From Perilla frutescens (taxonomy: Eukaryota; Streptophyta; Magnoliopsida; Lamiales; Lamiaceae): DNA of 64,000 bases. The stretch lies in assembly GCA_026008535.1 (NCBI GenBank), contig BRKX01000014.1:40802506-40866505 (forward strand), written 5' to 3'. The notes under the pieces are model-generated. The model saw only the letters and a program-made list of their open reading frames with translations, did not search any database and was not told where the DNA came from. Shown piece by piece: positions 44,930-56,988 of the stretch (positions within the stretch are counted from its first letter, which is position 1; each line of letters opens with the position of its first letter). The translations under genes were made by a program, and so were the position numbers.

Positions 44930-45970
44930 TTAGATATGGTAGAAATCCTTCGATGAATCGACGATAATATCCGCGAGTCCTAGAAAACTTCTTATCTCGT
45001 TCACATTCCTTGGAGACTTCAAGTTGCTTACAGCTTCAATCTTAGCTGGATCCACCTTGATTTCTTCTACTGAAACTATATGACCTAAAAACATAACTTC
45101 CTTGAGCCAAAACTCACACTTGCTGAACTTAGCATAAAACCTTTCTCTTCTTAACGTCTCTAGCACCACTCTGAGATGCTCTTGATGCTCCTCTTCACCC
45201 TTGGAATAGATGAGAATATCATCTATAAAAACTAGAACAAACTTATCTGGATACGGATGAAAAACCCGGTTTATTAAATCCATGAACACCGCTGGGGCGT
45301 TGGTCAATCCGAATGGCATTACCACAAACTCGTAATGTCCATAGCGAGTTCTAAAAGCAGTCTTAGGGATATCCTCCTTTTGGATCTTCAACTGATGATA
45401 CCTAGATCTTAAGTCTATCTTGGAGAGGACACTTGCTCCCTTAAGCTGATCAAATAGATCGTCTATTCTTTGGAGAGGGTATCGATTCTTAATGGTCAGC
45501 CTATTAAACTCTCTATAGTCGATGCACATTCTCAATGTACCATTCTTCTTCTTTACGAACAAGATTGGAGCTCCCCAAGGTGACACACTAGGTTGGATAA
45601 AACCTAGGTCTAATTACTCTTGCAGTTGAACCTTGAGTTCTTGCAACTCCTTAGGCGCCATTCTGTAGGGGGCTTTCGAAACTGGGACGGCTCCTGGTTC
45701 CAACTTGATGGCAAACTCTACCTGCCTGTCTGGAGACAGTCCTAGCAGCTCCTTTAGAAATACATCGGGGTATTCTCTTACAACTGGAACATCTTCGATT
45801 GAAAGCTCTCCTTCCTCTTTCCTTATTAGGTTAACTAAAAATGCTTGGCAACTATTCTTCCTCATCATCTTGGTGGCCTTCAGGGCGGATATCACTGGGA
45901 CTTGGGTTCCGAGCCTAGATCCGTAGATCTTCACCTCGGGTTTTCCGGGTGGTCGAAACACTACTTCCAT
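44930..45970 (-). pseudogene. Element B reverse transcriptase
   Basis: The linker has EYPDVFLKELLGLSPDRQVE and APYRMAPKELQELK. RT motifs follow: VSPWGAPILFVKKKNGTLRM, CIDYREFNRLTIKNRYPL, KIDLRSRYHQLK, TAFRTRYGHYEFVVMPFGLT and the catalytic VLVFIDDILIYSKG. The Asp pair is intact. A stop (TAA) at 45614-45616 cuts the frame before the RT core. Confidence 0.9.
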
Positions 45971-46429
45971 CTCAGGACAGCTTATGGAGGCATAAGCTGA
46001 GGCTAACTAATCCATTGCTAGGATTATATCGAAGTCCTGAATCTTTATTACATAAAGATTTGACTTAAAGGTTTCCCCTTCTATGTTCAATTCTAGGTTA
46101 GAGCAGACCTTCCTAGACATCATTCTCTTTTCAGAGGGAATACTTATCTCAAGAGCATTCTCAGCATTCTCGGGTTTTATCTTCAGTTTCTTATAAACAG
46201 ACTCAACAATAAATGAATGCGATGCTCCAGTATCGAAGAGAGCTAAAATTGGCATCTCGAGGAGAGTAATCATACCTGCCAGATTACCTAGGGCCTTAGC
46301 AGCTTGCTGCTGATTGAGAGCATAAGTACGGACTGGCTGAGGCGGCCTTTGTCCTGGATTAGACCTTTGATCTCGTCCTTGGTTCTGTCTTGGATTCATT
46401 CTCGGCCTTTGACCCTGAGGTTCTCCTTG
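45971..46429 (-). pseudogene. Element B protease
   Basis: PILALFDTGASHSFIVES is an intact aspartic protease signature (D-T-G). FDIILAMD precedes a TAG at 46007-46009 where the family normally has Trp (MDWL motif). Another TAG lies near 46430. Confidence 0.88.
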
Positions 46430-47371
46430 CTACAGCCTTGGTTGATTTCCAGAAAATTGCTGAAGCGGCTGCGGGTACCGGGATTGTTGTGGTGTTTGGG
46501 ATCGTCTGTTGTTTCCTTTCAGACACTCCCTCTTGAAGTGCCCTTCTTCACCACAGTTGTAGCACCCAGTTTGATTTGCTCGGCAGACTCCAAGATGCAT
46601 CCTTCCGCACTTTTGACACGGCTTAAGGCTAGGGGTGTTGTCAGGTTGACTGCGAGGCACTCCTGATTCTCGGCTTTGCCAGTGGGGTTTCTTTCCTCTG
46701 TCATCTCTTCTTCTTCCTTCCTACTTTTTCTTTCCCTTTGGATCATTAGCTAACTGAGGGGGTTGAACTTTCTCTCGAGGGAGAATGGCTTCTATGCTTA
46801 AGGCTTTGGCTAAGGTTCGAGCATAAGACATGTCTTCTTGCCCAGCGAGGGCTATGCCAATCTCTGATCTAAGTCCTTTCTTGAACTTGCGTGCTTTCTT
46901 CCCGTCCATTTCCACTAGATGTGGAGTATGCCTTGAGAATTGATTGAACTCCCGGGCGTATTCCGACACTGTCTTATTTCCTTGCTTTAGGTTCCAGAAC
47001 TCCATCTTCTTTGCCTCTCAATAACAATCCGGGATATACTTCTGATATAAGTCGTGCTTGAAATCTTCCCAACTATAGTCCTCCCATTGCTCTGGGGTTA
47101 TGGTCCTTCGAACGGACTCCCACCAGTAGTCTACATCGTCCGTCAACATAAAAAGAGTGCAACTTAACTTCTCTTCCTCTGAACAAGCTATGAAATCGAA
47201 AATGCATTCTAAGGAGCGAACCCATTTCTCGGCATCCATTGGGTCTCCTAAACCATTAAATGATGGAGGGTTGTGTTTGAGAAACACACTTTTGGCTCTT
47301 GGACCGGGGTTTGGGACTTGCTCGGGTTCATTCTCATCTTCGTTCTCAGCTTGACGTCTTCGAGGCGGCAT
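46430..47371 (-). pseudogene. Element B gag
   Basis: The frame opens MPPRRRQAENEDENEPEQVP at 47371. The gag domain has FNGLGDPMDAEKWVRSLECI, DYWWESVRRTI, MEFWNLKQGNKTVSEYAREF and FKKGLRSEIGIALAG. The nucleocapsid has CQKCGRMHLGVC and a CCHC knuckle, CYNCGEEGHFKREC (about 46565-46520). Stops lie at 47018-47020 (TGA) and 46721-46723 (TAG), all in one frame. Confidence 0.88.
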
Positions 47372-47741
47372 CCTAAAGAACTAGATATTAGCGACGCTTG
47401 ATTGAATTCGCACAAATCAAGGATGCCTTTCGATAAGGTCTTTAATTTATGCAAGATAAATCCAACAAGGCGGAAATTTAAATGTCATCCAAGCATGATG
47501 GGGAAAATTGCCTCATTAGGCATCAATATCATAGAATAAGTTACGGGTTACAAACGGAATAGGGCAGTCTTTTGGAAAATTCACTGCCACTATTAGAGTC
47601 TAGAAAATTAATGAATATATTACATATTAGGATCTTGGTTAAATCAGATTAAACGGACATCAGATAAACAGATAGATCAGGCAGACGGATCAGACAACTA
47701 GGTGTTCTAACAGCAACACCTCCTACTCTCCCTACTAACGC
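47372..47741 (-). other. Spacer between the upstream ORF and gag of element B
   Basis: About 370 bp with no recognisable coding domain. It separates the stop of the upstream ORF (47742-47744) from the gag ATG at 47371. Confidence 0.5.
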
Positions 47742-48370
47742 TTAATCATAAACCGGGCCCTTCCCCTTCTCCTTGCATGGCGATCCCACTTCCTTTTCAC
47801 CCTCCTTCGGGTCCTCTTCTTCTTCTTCCTCATCTTCAACTTCAACTGTCTCTGGGACACTGAACTTGAACGTCCTCATGCGGATGCTCCTTTCGGGATA
47901 CTGATGGGGCATACACTGTCCCAGACCCTGAGAAGCGGACGCAGGGGTCCACTGGTTCACTTGAGGAGTACAGGAAAATAGGGACTCGGTGTGATTCATG
48001 ATCCGGACATTTGAGGGTCCCGCTCCTGAGGTTCCTTCGTTGTGAGGGCGTGGCGCTTGAAATCCAGGGGGACTGTTGAGAGTCGCCCTTTGCAGTTCTA
48101 ACTCTACCACGAGGGAGGGGTTTTGCTCGTCTGCTTGCTGCTCAGCTAAGGCGTGCACGTGGCCATACTCCGACACCCAACGAGCCATCAAGGCTGATGA
48201 GAACTCCGTCAGATTCCCGATCTCGGCGTACGTCTCGGGATCACGGGTGATCGTGCTTTGTAGGATACGGTACATCGTAGGCCTCCAAGCAGGTGGCGCG
48301 TGCTCACACATGCGGATGCATGTTTCCAAGTCGGATACGCTTCTGGGCTCTCCTCCATAGCCGTTCGCCC
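47742..48370 (-). pseudogene. Element B ORF upstream of gag, 3' part (split by element D)
   Basis: This is the larger part (207 codons) of an ORF that begins at 57138 and is cut by element D. Joined through the CGCCC duplication it is open for 257 codons with no stop, unlike gag-pol of the same element. Visible traits: GYGGEPRSVSDLETCIRMCE, APPAWRPTMYRILQS, a helical stretch HVHALAEQQADEQ, a Pro/Gly-rich middle and an acidic run (VEVEDEEEEEEDPKEG) near the C-terminus. I do not recognise a domain. The first codons of the larger open frame (48407-48371) come from the D LTR and are not part of it. Confidence 0.6.
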
Positions 48371-50053
48371 TGTCATACCCCAATTTTTCATAAAATAAAT
48401 GATACATTAAATAATAAAATGAAATAAAATATCACATTATTAAATATCATAAAATGATTATTTAGAGTCTTTCAGCAGAAAATATTAAAATAAATATTTA
48501 TTTTCTTGACAACCATCATCTCGTCACGCGCATCCATCGCCCGGCATCAACCTGAAATGAATAATAGTTTTGGGGTGAGTACTATTAACTCAGTGGTGAC
48601 GGTATTTATCCAAATTATACAAATATAGCAATTTAAACTGTAGGTAGCCCCAGGCTAAATTCGGGACATATGCAGCTCGTCAGCCAATAATAATTGTTTA
48701 ACCCGTAGGTTAATAACTATGAACCTGCATAAAAGCATAATAAGGATAAATACAAAATGTGCGTCACATTTATTCCCCATCTTGACTTGAATTTCAACTT
48801 GGAAAAATAGTACGGTTAGTTAAATCCACGCGCCGCCTAAAAATATAAATGATTGATTATTAATAAATACTAAATAATAATAATTAAAATAATAATAGAA
48901 TAATAATAATATGAATATGCATGACCCAAAGCCCAATTCCAATACTCTTCTCTCGGCCCACTTGATTTAATCTACTCTAGGTAGCCCATTTAACCAATTT
49001 TATTATATTAACCCCATTACCACAATTCCCTAATTCATTTTGTGTCCAACTCACGGCATCAACAACAATCAACCAAAATGAATCTCTCTCTTCCCTCAAT
49101 TCTCTCTCTCTATCTCTGCAGAATCTCGACAGGAACATAGAAATAAAAGTAAATTCCCTCTCTTCCCTATTTCTGCAATACGACTAACAGACCGCCATTA
49201 ACAAGAACAGAACTCACTTCTTCTCTTCTTATCTCTCTCTCGGCAAAATCACAGCCCCCCATGGAAGACAGCCTCTGCAATTATTTCTCTAATACGTCAA
49301 CGCTCTCCCGACACCGCCAAGAACCACCATCGCCGCCAACTATTTCTCACTCAACTGCCCCAATGAAGATGCAAAAAGTAAGAATGTGAATATACCTCAA
49401 AGAAATGAAAACTTTACTGCTCTAGAGATATTTAGAAAGAAGATCTATTGATTTTTGGTGTGTTTCGAATGAGAGATTCAGACCCCTTTTATAGCAAGAA
49501 AATGGGAAATGCAAAGGTCGAGTTTTAAATTCCGTGATTAATTCACACAATCATGGAGGTAGTGGAGAGACGTGAATTTAAATTTGCAACATAAATTCTG
49601 AAACGAAAGAAACCGTTCATTGCCGCCGCTCACAGGTCACATGAAGAAGACAACATTTTCTGTTGGGCTGAGGTATCGGCTAAAGAAAACAAATATTACA
49701 TTGGGCCTGAATTAAGTTGGCAATTGGTTTGGACAAAAATCAATAATCTTTAGCTCAAAATGAAAGTAACTTTTTGGGTAAGAATGTGAATATAGAGCTA
49801 AATATATTTATGAAAATGAATCAAACAAAAATAAAATAAAATAACAATATTTGTAAAATAATAATATTTCTAAAATAATAATAATTTTAATAATAATGAC
49901 AAAATGATAACATTAATGATAACGAATATAATCTTAATAATAATATAAATTCAAAATGATATAGGCGCGACTTATAGGACGTAACCAAAATAATCATAAC
50001 GTGCATTTTTGGAAAAATGCAGCAAATTTCATAAAAATTTTCGGGTCGCTACA
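48371..50053 (-). repeat. 3' LTR of element D
   Basis: On the minus strand it starts TGTAGCGACCCG at 50053 and ends GGGGTATGACA at 48371. A TATA box (CTATAAAAGGGG) lies at 49483-49494. It is rich in AATAAT tracts. No gene inside. Confidence 0.92.
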
Positions 50054-50089
50054 TTCTTCCCCTCTTAAAAAAAATTTCGCCCCCGAAAT
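50054..50089 (-). promoter_or_regulatory. Polypurine tract of element D
   Basis: Minus-strand AAGAGGGGAAGAA (50054-50066) directly precedes the 3' LTR. Confidence 0.8.
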
Positions 50090-50887
50090 TCACTTACCTT
50101 GTCCCATGAACTGTGGATACTTAGCTATCACTTCATCATCTTTTTCCCAAGTGGCCTCTTCTTTGCCATGTCGACTCCATTGTACTTTGATCAACGTGAT
50201 TTCCTTATTCCGTAATCCGTGAACCTTTCTATCCAACACTGCCACTGGATATTCCTCGTAAGATAAATCTTTCCTTAAATCCAGATTATTGTGATTCACG
50301 ACATTACTTGGGTTATGCATGTACATTCTTAGCGTCGAAATATGGAAAACATCATGCACTGCTGTGAAACTCGGTGGCAGAGCAAGCCTATAAGCCAATT
50401 CTCCAACTCTTTCCAAAATTTCAAATGGCCCAATATAGCGGGGCCTCAACTTTCCCTTTATCCCAAAACGAACAACTCCTTTCATCGGGGCTATTTTGAC
50501 AAACACCTTGTCACCCACGTTGTAATGTATATCCCTTCTCTTCAAATCGGCATATGACTTTTGCCTATCTTGAGCAACCTTGATACGTTCACGTATCTTA
50601 ATAATAACAGCAACCGTTCTTTCTATAATCTCGGGACCTAGAATCCTTTTCTCTCCCACTTCATCCCAATGTAACGGTGATCGGCACTTTCTCCCATACA
50701 AGGCTTCATAAGGAGTCTGGAAACTATTGTTGTAAGCAAACTCCACCAAGGATAAATGATTTTCCCAATTATCTCCAAAATCCATTACACACACCCGCAA
50801 CATATCCTCCAACACCTGGATAGTCCGTTCCGACTGTCCGTGAGTTTGCAGGTGATAAGCCGTGCTGAATCTTAATTTTGTTCCCAT
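50090..50887 (-). pseudogene. Element D integrase C-terminal half with chromodomain
   Basis: The frame reads GQSERTIQVLEDMLRVCVMD, PYEALYGRKCRSPLHWDEVG, NVGDKVFVKIAPMKGVVRFG and GPFEILERVGELAYRLALPP. It ends with a chromodomain-like part, LDRKVHGLRNKEITLIKVQW and KEEATWEKDDEVIAKYP. It is open to its natural end (stop at 50090-50092). A stop near 50906 separates it from the catalytic core. Confidence 0.9.
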
Positions 50888-51380
50888 AGCACCCTGTAGA
50901 CTCCTCTAAAACTTAGATGTAAATCTTGGGTCACGATCAGACACAATAGAAACAGGCACCCCATGCAATCCTACTATTTCATCCACATACAACTGTGCAA
51001 GCCTATCCATACTGTGTGTCATTTTCACTGGCAGAAAATGAGCTGACTTAGTGAGTCGATCCACAATCACCCAAATTGCATGATTGCCTTTCACGGTCCC
51101 TGGCAATCCCGTCACGAAGTCCATCGAAATATTTTCCCACTTCCATTCTGGAATTTCAAGTGGATTCAATAGACCAGTTGGCCGTTGATGTTCCGCCTTC
51201 ACCAATTGACACGTCATACATCTTCCGACAAAATCTCCAATTGACCTCTTCATATTTCTCTACCAGAAATATTTCTTCAGATCTTGGTACATTTTTATAC
51301 CTCCTGGATGAACAGAGTAACGAGTGCTATGAGCTTCTTCCAAGATCTCTTTCCTTAGCTCATCATCCTTCGGCACACAC
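50888..51380 (-). pseudogene. Element D integrase zinc module and core
   Basis: CMTCQLVKAEHQRPTG is the cysteine half of the HHCC module. The core has ISMDFVTGLPGTV, WVIVDRLTKSAHFLPVK and IVSDRDPRFTSKF with two catalytic Asp residues. Stops at 51260-51262 (where KKYFW is followed by a stop instead of the usual second Trp) and near 50906 cut it. Confidence 0.88.
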
Positions 51381-52282
51381 AATCGTCCTTCATAGGTGAG
51401 TGCTCTATCTGCAGCTATAATAAAATTCCTGACCTCGCCTTTCAAAACTCTTTCCTTGATCTTACACAAGAATTGATCATCTTTTTGTGCATCTCGTATT
51501 TTATCTTTCAACAAAGGTTGGACTGTTAGTGCCGCAAAAATTAATGTAGTGTCACATGTTGTGGGGACCACCTCTATTCCCAATTTTGAAAACTCTTGAG
51601 TTAACCGCATCATGTGCATTGCTGTCAGGCTGCCTTTTCTGCTTAGAGCATCTGCTACCACATTGGCTTTCCCCGGATGATAATGGATAGTGCAATCATA
51701 ATCCTTGACAAGTTCCAGCCACCTCCTCTGCCTCATGTTCAGCTCCTTCTGGGTAAACAAATACTTGAGGCTCTTGTGATCAGAGTAAATCTCACACTTT
51801 GCTCCATACAAGTAGTGACGCCATATCTTCAAAGCATGCACCACAGCTGCAAGTTCCAAGTCATGCGTCGGATAATTCCGTTCATGCACCTTTAACTGCC
51901 TTGATGCATATGCGATAACTTTTCCATGCTGCATTAACACATATCCCAGTCCTTGCTTGGATGCATCACTGTATATAACAAAGCCCTCCGTGCCATCTGG
52001 AACAGTCAACACAGGTGCAGTTGTGAGTCGTAGCTTCAGCCCCTGGAAACTTTCTTCGCATTTCTCATTCCACTCAAATTTTGCTTCTTTTCTGGTCAAC
52101 TGCATCAAAGGGCCTGCTATCTTCGAAAATCCTTCAATGAATTGCCTGTAATAGCCCGCCAAACCCAGAAAACTGCGAATCTCTCCTGTATTTCTCGACG
52201 TGCTCTAATTTTTCACCGTCTCCACTTTTGCTGGATCCACTTCAATCCCTTCTGATGTCACCACATGACCGAGAAATCCAAC
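51381..52282 (-). pseudogene. Element D RNase H and end of RT
   Basis: It begins with GFLGHVVTSEGIEVDPAKVE, a stop near 52207, then GYYRQFIEGFSKIAGPL. RNase H has IYSDASKQGLGYVLMQHGKV, THDLELAAVVHALKIWRHYL, YSDHKSLKYLFTQKELNMRQ and HPGKANVVADALSRK. It removes RNA from the hybrid in the family. Confidence 0.88.
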
Positions 52283-53104
52283 CTAGTTGATCCAAAACTC
52301 ACATTTCTTAAACTTCGCGTATAACTTCTCCTTCCGTAATATTTCCATCACAATCCGGAGATGCTCTTCGTGCTGGCTTCGATCTTTTGAGTAAATTAGA
52401 ATATCATCTATGAATACAATGACAAACTGATCTACGTACTGGTGAAAAACTCGGTGCATCATATCCATAAACACTGCTGGCACATTGGACAACCCAAAAG
52501 GCATTACTGTGAACTCATAATGCCCATATCTTGTTCGAAAAGCTGTCTTCAAAATATCACATTCTTTGACTCTTAGCTGATGATATCCCGATCTCAAATC
52601 GATCTTTGAGAATACACCAGCTCCTTTCAACTGATCGAACAAATCATCAACTCTCGGCAACGGATACTTATTCTTTATAGTGAGTTTGTTGAGCTCACGA
52701 TAATCAATGCACATCCTCATGGTGCTATCATTCTTCTTGATAAACAGTACTGGTGCACCCCAAGGTGAGACACTTGGTCGGATATAACCTTTGTCCAGCA
52801 ATTCCTGTATTTGAACTTTTAACTCCTGCAGTTCGATCAGTACTATCCTGTAGGGGGCTTTGGACAATGGTGCTGCTCCAGGTACCAAATCAATGGTGAA
52901 CTCCACTTGTCTCTTTGGCAAAAGGTCGGTTATGTCCTCTGGAAATACATCTGGATATTCTCCAACTACTGGTATATCGTCCAGCTTTGGTTCTGCCGAC
53001 GTCGTGCTTACCACATTCACTAAGAATGCCTGACAGTCTCTCTTTTTCAACAGTTTGACCGCTTTCATTGCTGACACAATATGTGTGGCTGGCTTCACTT
53101 TACT
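52283..53104 (-). pseudogene. Element D reverse transcriptase
   Basis: It is open from 53098 to 52283. The linker has EYPDVFPEDITDLLPKRQVE. RT motifs are VSPWGAPVLFIKKNDSTMRM, CIDYRELNKLTIKNKYPLP, KIDLRSGYHQLRV, TAFRTRYGHYEFTVMPFGLS and the catalytic VIVFIDDILIYSKD with both Asp present. It ends at a TAG where CEFWIN is followed by VGFLGHVV. Confidence 0.92.
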
Positions 53105-53521
53105 TCCCCGAAAAGAGAACTTGTCTCCTCATTTTCCTTGGAACACCACCTCACGATCACGATATTTAATGACTGCATGGTTATGGCTCAACTAGTCCAT
53201 GCTGAGAATCACATCAAAGTCTTACATTTCCAACACGAACAGATCTGCCTCCAAAATTCTTTCCTTTATCTCCATTTTGACTCCCATAGCTACACAACTG
53301 GTTTCCATCTTCTCACCCGACGGAATGCTTATCCTTAAAGGGTCAGTTCTTTCATGACATTTCACACCAGTCTTCTCATAAAATGTTTTAGATATAAAAG
53401 AATGCGAAGCGCCTGAATCGAAAAGTACTAAAGCAGGTACTTCAAGAACTGGTAGTATATATGACATGGTTCCGGGCTCCTTCTGTTTCTCCTCCTCGGC
53501 CATAGCAAAAGCACGTGCAGT
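53105..53521 (-). pseudogene. Element D protease
   Basis: PALVLFDSGASHSFISKTFY is an aspartic protease signature (D-S-G). Stops follow in the MDWL region: FVLEM is followed by a stop near 53222, and the Trp codon of MD-W-L is TAG near 53190, as in element B. Another stop lies near 53130. Confidence 0.88.
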
Positions 53522-54495
53522 TCCTCCTCTGGGGATGTTTCTTTCATTCTGCCAGGGACAGTTAAAGGCTCCGTGTCCAGGCTGGTAACAACGGTAACAA
53601 ACATTCTTCCCGAAGAAGCAAGTTGGTTTGTGATGTTTCCCACATTGTGTGCATAGAGGCTTGACTGTTGATGGCGTGGCATTGTTTGTAGGTGGCTATC
53701 TGACATTGTTGTTTTCAACAGCTCTGGGTCTTTTATCAGGTTGGAAAGTTGTTCCCTTGTTGCGGTCATCCCAACGCCTTTTCACAGGAGCATTTGGCTG
53801 CTTAGATTTTGGGCCTTCCAAATTCAGGTGTGTAGCAACTGCCTGAGCTCGCTCCACTATTTCAGAAAATGTTGCTATTGTCCCTTGAGCTGCAAGAATC
53901 CCTCCAATCTCGATCTCAACCCAAACTCGAACCTCCAAACTTTCTTTTCCTCGGTGTCCACCAGATGTGGAGCATAGCGGGACAACTTGTTGAACTTCCT
54001 CTCATAGTCGAGGATGGTCATATTTTATTGTTCAAGATTCATCAATTCCGTCTCTTTCTGCTTGCGGTAAGCCCTTAGGAAAAACTTTCCCATCACCAAT
54101 CCTTTGAAAGCATTCCACGTTAAGTTCCGACGACGTTCTAGCGTCATAAGCTGGACTTGGGCTTGCCACCAATGCCCTGCGTCCTCAGCTAACTAGAAGA
54201 TGGCGCAGGATACTTTTTCGGCATCAGTGCACTCCAAATGTTCAAAGATGCGTTCCAACTCAAAGATCCACTCCTCTGTGACAAGTGGGCCTTTATTCCC
54301 TTTCAATCTGGGTGGCCCCATCTGGCGAAACTGGGAAACAATGAAACTCCCTCCACTTCGTTGGTGAGGCAGTACTTCTTTCAGTGCGTGAGCCAACTCT
54401 TGAGTAAGACTTGGTCTTTCATTTCTAATGTATCGCGAAGAGCTCTCTGAGTAGGTAGCCTCGCTGTCTGAATACGAACTGTGAGTTCTGGCCAT
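53522..54495 (-). pseudogene. Element D gag
   Basis: ATG at 54495 gives MARTHSSYSDSEATYSESSS. The domain has QMGPPRLKGNKGPLVTEEWI, RIFEHLECTDAEKVSCAIF and, after a stop at 54193-54195, GHWWQAQVQLM and YAPHLVDTEEKKVWRFEFGL. A one-base frameshift near 53925 moves the reading to IGGILAAQGTIATFSEIVER. The zinc knuckle is CTQCGKHHKPTC and CYRCYQPGHGAFNC (about 53610-53560). Further stops lie near 54026 and 53697. Confidence 0.85.
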
Positions 54496-54636
54496 AATCC
54501 TATTAACAAATCCATTAGTTGAGCTGAACGAAAATTGAGAAAGAAAAAAAAACAACTAATAACATTTATTTTATTATTCCAGAGTGAACATTTTTATTTG
54601 GGAGACATAGATTTTTTTTTAAACAAAACATCATAA

Positions 54637-55125
54637 TCAATTAATAACTATGATTTCATCTTCCGGCACTTTGGCTACTCTACTTGGCCCAGCAACGTTA
54701 TGCATCCCAACATCATTCGAGCCCACCTCTGAGCTTGCATCCTTCTCATCCTCGTAGTCTTTTCCATAAACCTTCTTCTGCCACCAGACCAAAAGATCTT
54801 TCAAGAATGCCTTCACATTGAAAACTCCTCCAGCTCCCACTTGGTAGTCAATGTATCTCTCAAAATACTTATCCCCCTTGTGCCTCATAAATGTTGGGAG
54901 TTTTTCCACAATGTCATAGGCTGCATCGACAGCCCTTCGGCCTCCCCTGGCCCTTTCCACTTTCTTCCAGAGTCTAAGTAACTTCCTCAGGTTCCACTCA
55001 GTTCCTCATGTTCCTTTCCATACGAAGGACTCCAATTCATTCCACCAGTACTCCTCTCGGGTCAACACCGGGGTCCTAACAGCGCGAGGCCTGGATTCAA
55101 ACTTTCCCAATGGTCCTCTCTTCAT
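54637..55125 (-). pseudogene. Element D ORF upstream of gag
   Basis: One frame of 162 codons from ATG at 55125, with a single TGA at 55006-55008. It reads MKRGPLGKFESRPRAV, a Trp-rich part (EEYWWNELESFVWKGT), basic ERARGGRRAVDAAYDIVEKL, then HKGDKYFERYIDYQVGAGG and FLKDLLVWWQKKVYGKDYED, with an acidic C-terminus. I recognise no domain. By eye it is not similar to the upstream ORF of element B, though it has the same position. Confidence 0.5.
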
Positions 55126-55289
55126 CTATCACATAGTTCGAGATTATTTTTCAAGAAAACAATATTACATGCAATTTATTATGGCAAAAAAAAATATATA
55201 AACATTGTACCTCTTTCCGGTGCGAGGTGGTGGACGTGATGATGGTGTTTTAAATTGTTTTTTTAGCAAGTCTACAGAAACGTAGACCC
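55126..55289 (-). other. Leader of element D
   Basis: Untranslated sequence between the primer site and the upstream ORF; nothing else seen. Confidence 0.5.
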
Positions 55290-55301
55290 GCTCTGATACC
55301 A
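55290..55301 (-). promoter_or_regulatory. Primer binding site of element D (tRNA-Met)
   Basis: Minus-strand TGGTATCAGAGC lies three bases after the 5' LTR and matches initiator tRNA-Met. Confidence 0.9.
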
Positions 55302-55304
55302 AAC

Positions 55305-56988
55305 TGTCACACCCCAATTTTTCATAAAATAAATGATAACATTAAATAATAAAATGAAATAAAATATCACTTTATTAAATATCATAAAATGATTATTCAG
55401 AGTCTTTCAGTGGAAAATATTAAAATAAATATTTATTTTCTTGACGACCATTATCTCGTCACGCGCATCCATCGCCCGGCATCAACCTGAAATGAATAAT
55501 AGTTTTGGGGTGAGTACTATTAACTCAGTGGTGACGGTATTTATCCAAATTATACGAATATAGCAATTTAAACTGTAGGTAGCCCCAGGCTAAATTCGGG
55601 ACATATGCAGCTCGTCAGCCAATAATAATTGTTTAACCCGTAGGTTAATAACTATGAACCTACATAAAAGCATAATAAAGATAAATACAAAATGTGCGTC
55701 ATATTTATTCCCCACCTTGACTTGAATTTCAACTTGGAAAAATAGTACGGTTAGTTAAATCCACGTGCCGCCTAAAAATATAAATGATTGATTATTAATA
55801 AATACTAAATAATAATAATTAAAATAATAATAGAATAATAATAATATGAATGTACATGACCCAAGCCCAATTCCAATACTCTACTCTCGGCCCACTTGAT
55901 TTAATCTACTCTAGGTAGCCCATTTAACCAATTTTATTATATTAACCCCACTACCACAATTCCCTAATTCATTTTGTCTCCAACTCACGACATCAACAAC
56001 AATCAACCAAAATTAATCTCTCTCTTCCCTCAATTCTCTCTCTCTGTCTCTGCAGAATCTCGACAGGAACATAGAAATAAAAGTAAATTCCCTCTCTTCC
56101 CTATTTCTGCAATACGACTAACAGACCCCCATTAACAAGAACAGAACTCACTTCTTCTCTTCTTATCTCTCTCTCGGCAAAATCACAGCCCCCCATGGAA
56201 GACAACCTCTGCAATTATTTCTCTAATATATCAACGCTCTCCCGACACCGCCAAGAACCACCATCGCCGCCAACTATTTCTCACTCAACCGCCCTAATGA
56301 AGATGCAAAAAGTAAGAATGTGAATATACCTCAAAGAAATGAAAACTTTACTGCTCTAGAGATATTTAAAAAGAAGATATGTTGATTTTTGGTGTGTTTC
56401 GAATGAGAGATTCAGACCCCTTTTATAGCAAGAAAATGGGAAATGCAAAGGTCGAGTTTTAAATTCCACGATTAATTCACACAATCATGGAGGTAGTGGA
56501 GAGACGTGAATTTAAATTTGCAACATAAATTCTGAAACGGAAGAAATCGTTCATTGCCGCTGCTCACAGGTCACATGAAGAAGACAACATTTTCTGTTGG
56601 GCTGAGGTATCGGCTAAAGAAAACAAATATTACATTGGGCCTGAATTAAGTAGGCAATTGGTTTGGAAAAAAAATCAATAATCTTTAGCTCAAAATGAAA
56701 GTAACTTTTTGGGTAAGAATGTAAATATAGAGCTAAATATATTTATGAAAATGAATCAAACAAAAATAAAATAAAATAACAATATTTGTAAAATAATAAT
56801 ATTTGTAATATAATAATAATTTTAATAATAATGACAAAATGATAACATTAATGATGACGAATATAATCTTAATAATAATATAAATTCAAAATGATATAGG
56901 CGCAACTTATAGGACGTATCCAAAATAATCATAACATTCATTTTTGGAAAAACGTAGCAAATTTCATAAAAAGTTTTGGGTCACTACA
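55305..56988 (-). repeat. 5' LTR of element D
   Basis: Minus strand starts TGTAGTGACCC at 56988 and ends GGGGTGTGACA at 55305. TATA box CTATAAAAGGGG at about 56417-56428. Nearly the same as 48371-50053. Confidence 0.92.

Larger units (their letters stand above)
48371..56988 (-). mobile_element. Element D, second Ty3/Gypsy chromovirus
   Basis: LTRs are at 55305-56988 (1684 bp, 5') and 48371-50053 (1683 bp, 3'). The duplication CGCCC is exact at 48366-48370 and 56989-56993. It has a tRNA-Met primer site, an ORF upstream of gag, then gag, protease, RT, RNase H, integrase and chromodomain. It is related to element B in pol but has different LTRs. Stops and at least one gag frameshift disable it. 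Confidence 0.92.

Noticed and set aside
48371..48407. Start of the 221-codon frame at 48407
   Set aside because: The first residues come from the element D LTR; the true ORF enters from 57138 through the target duplication.
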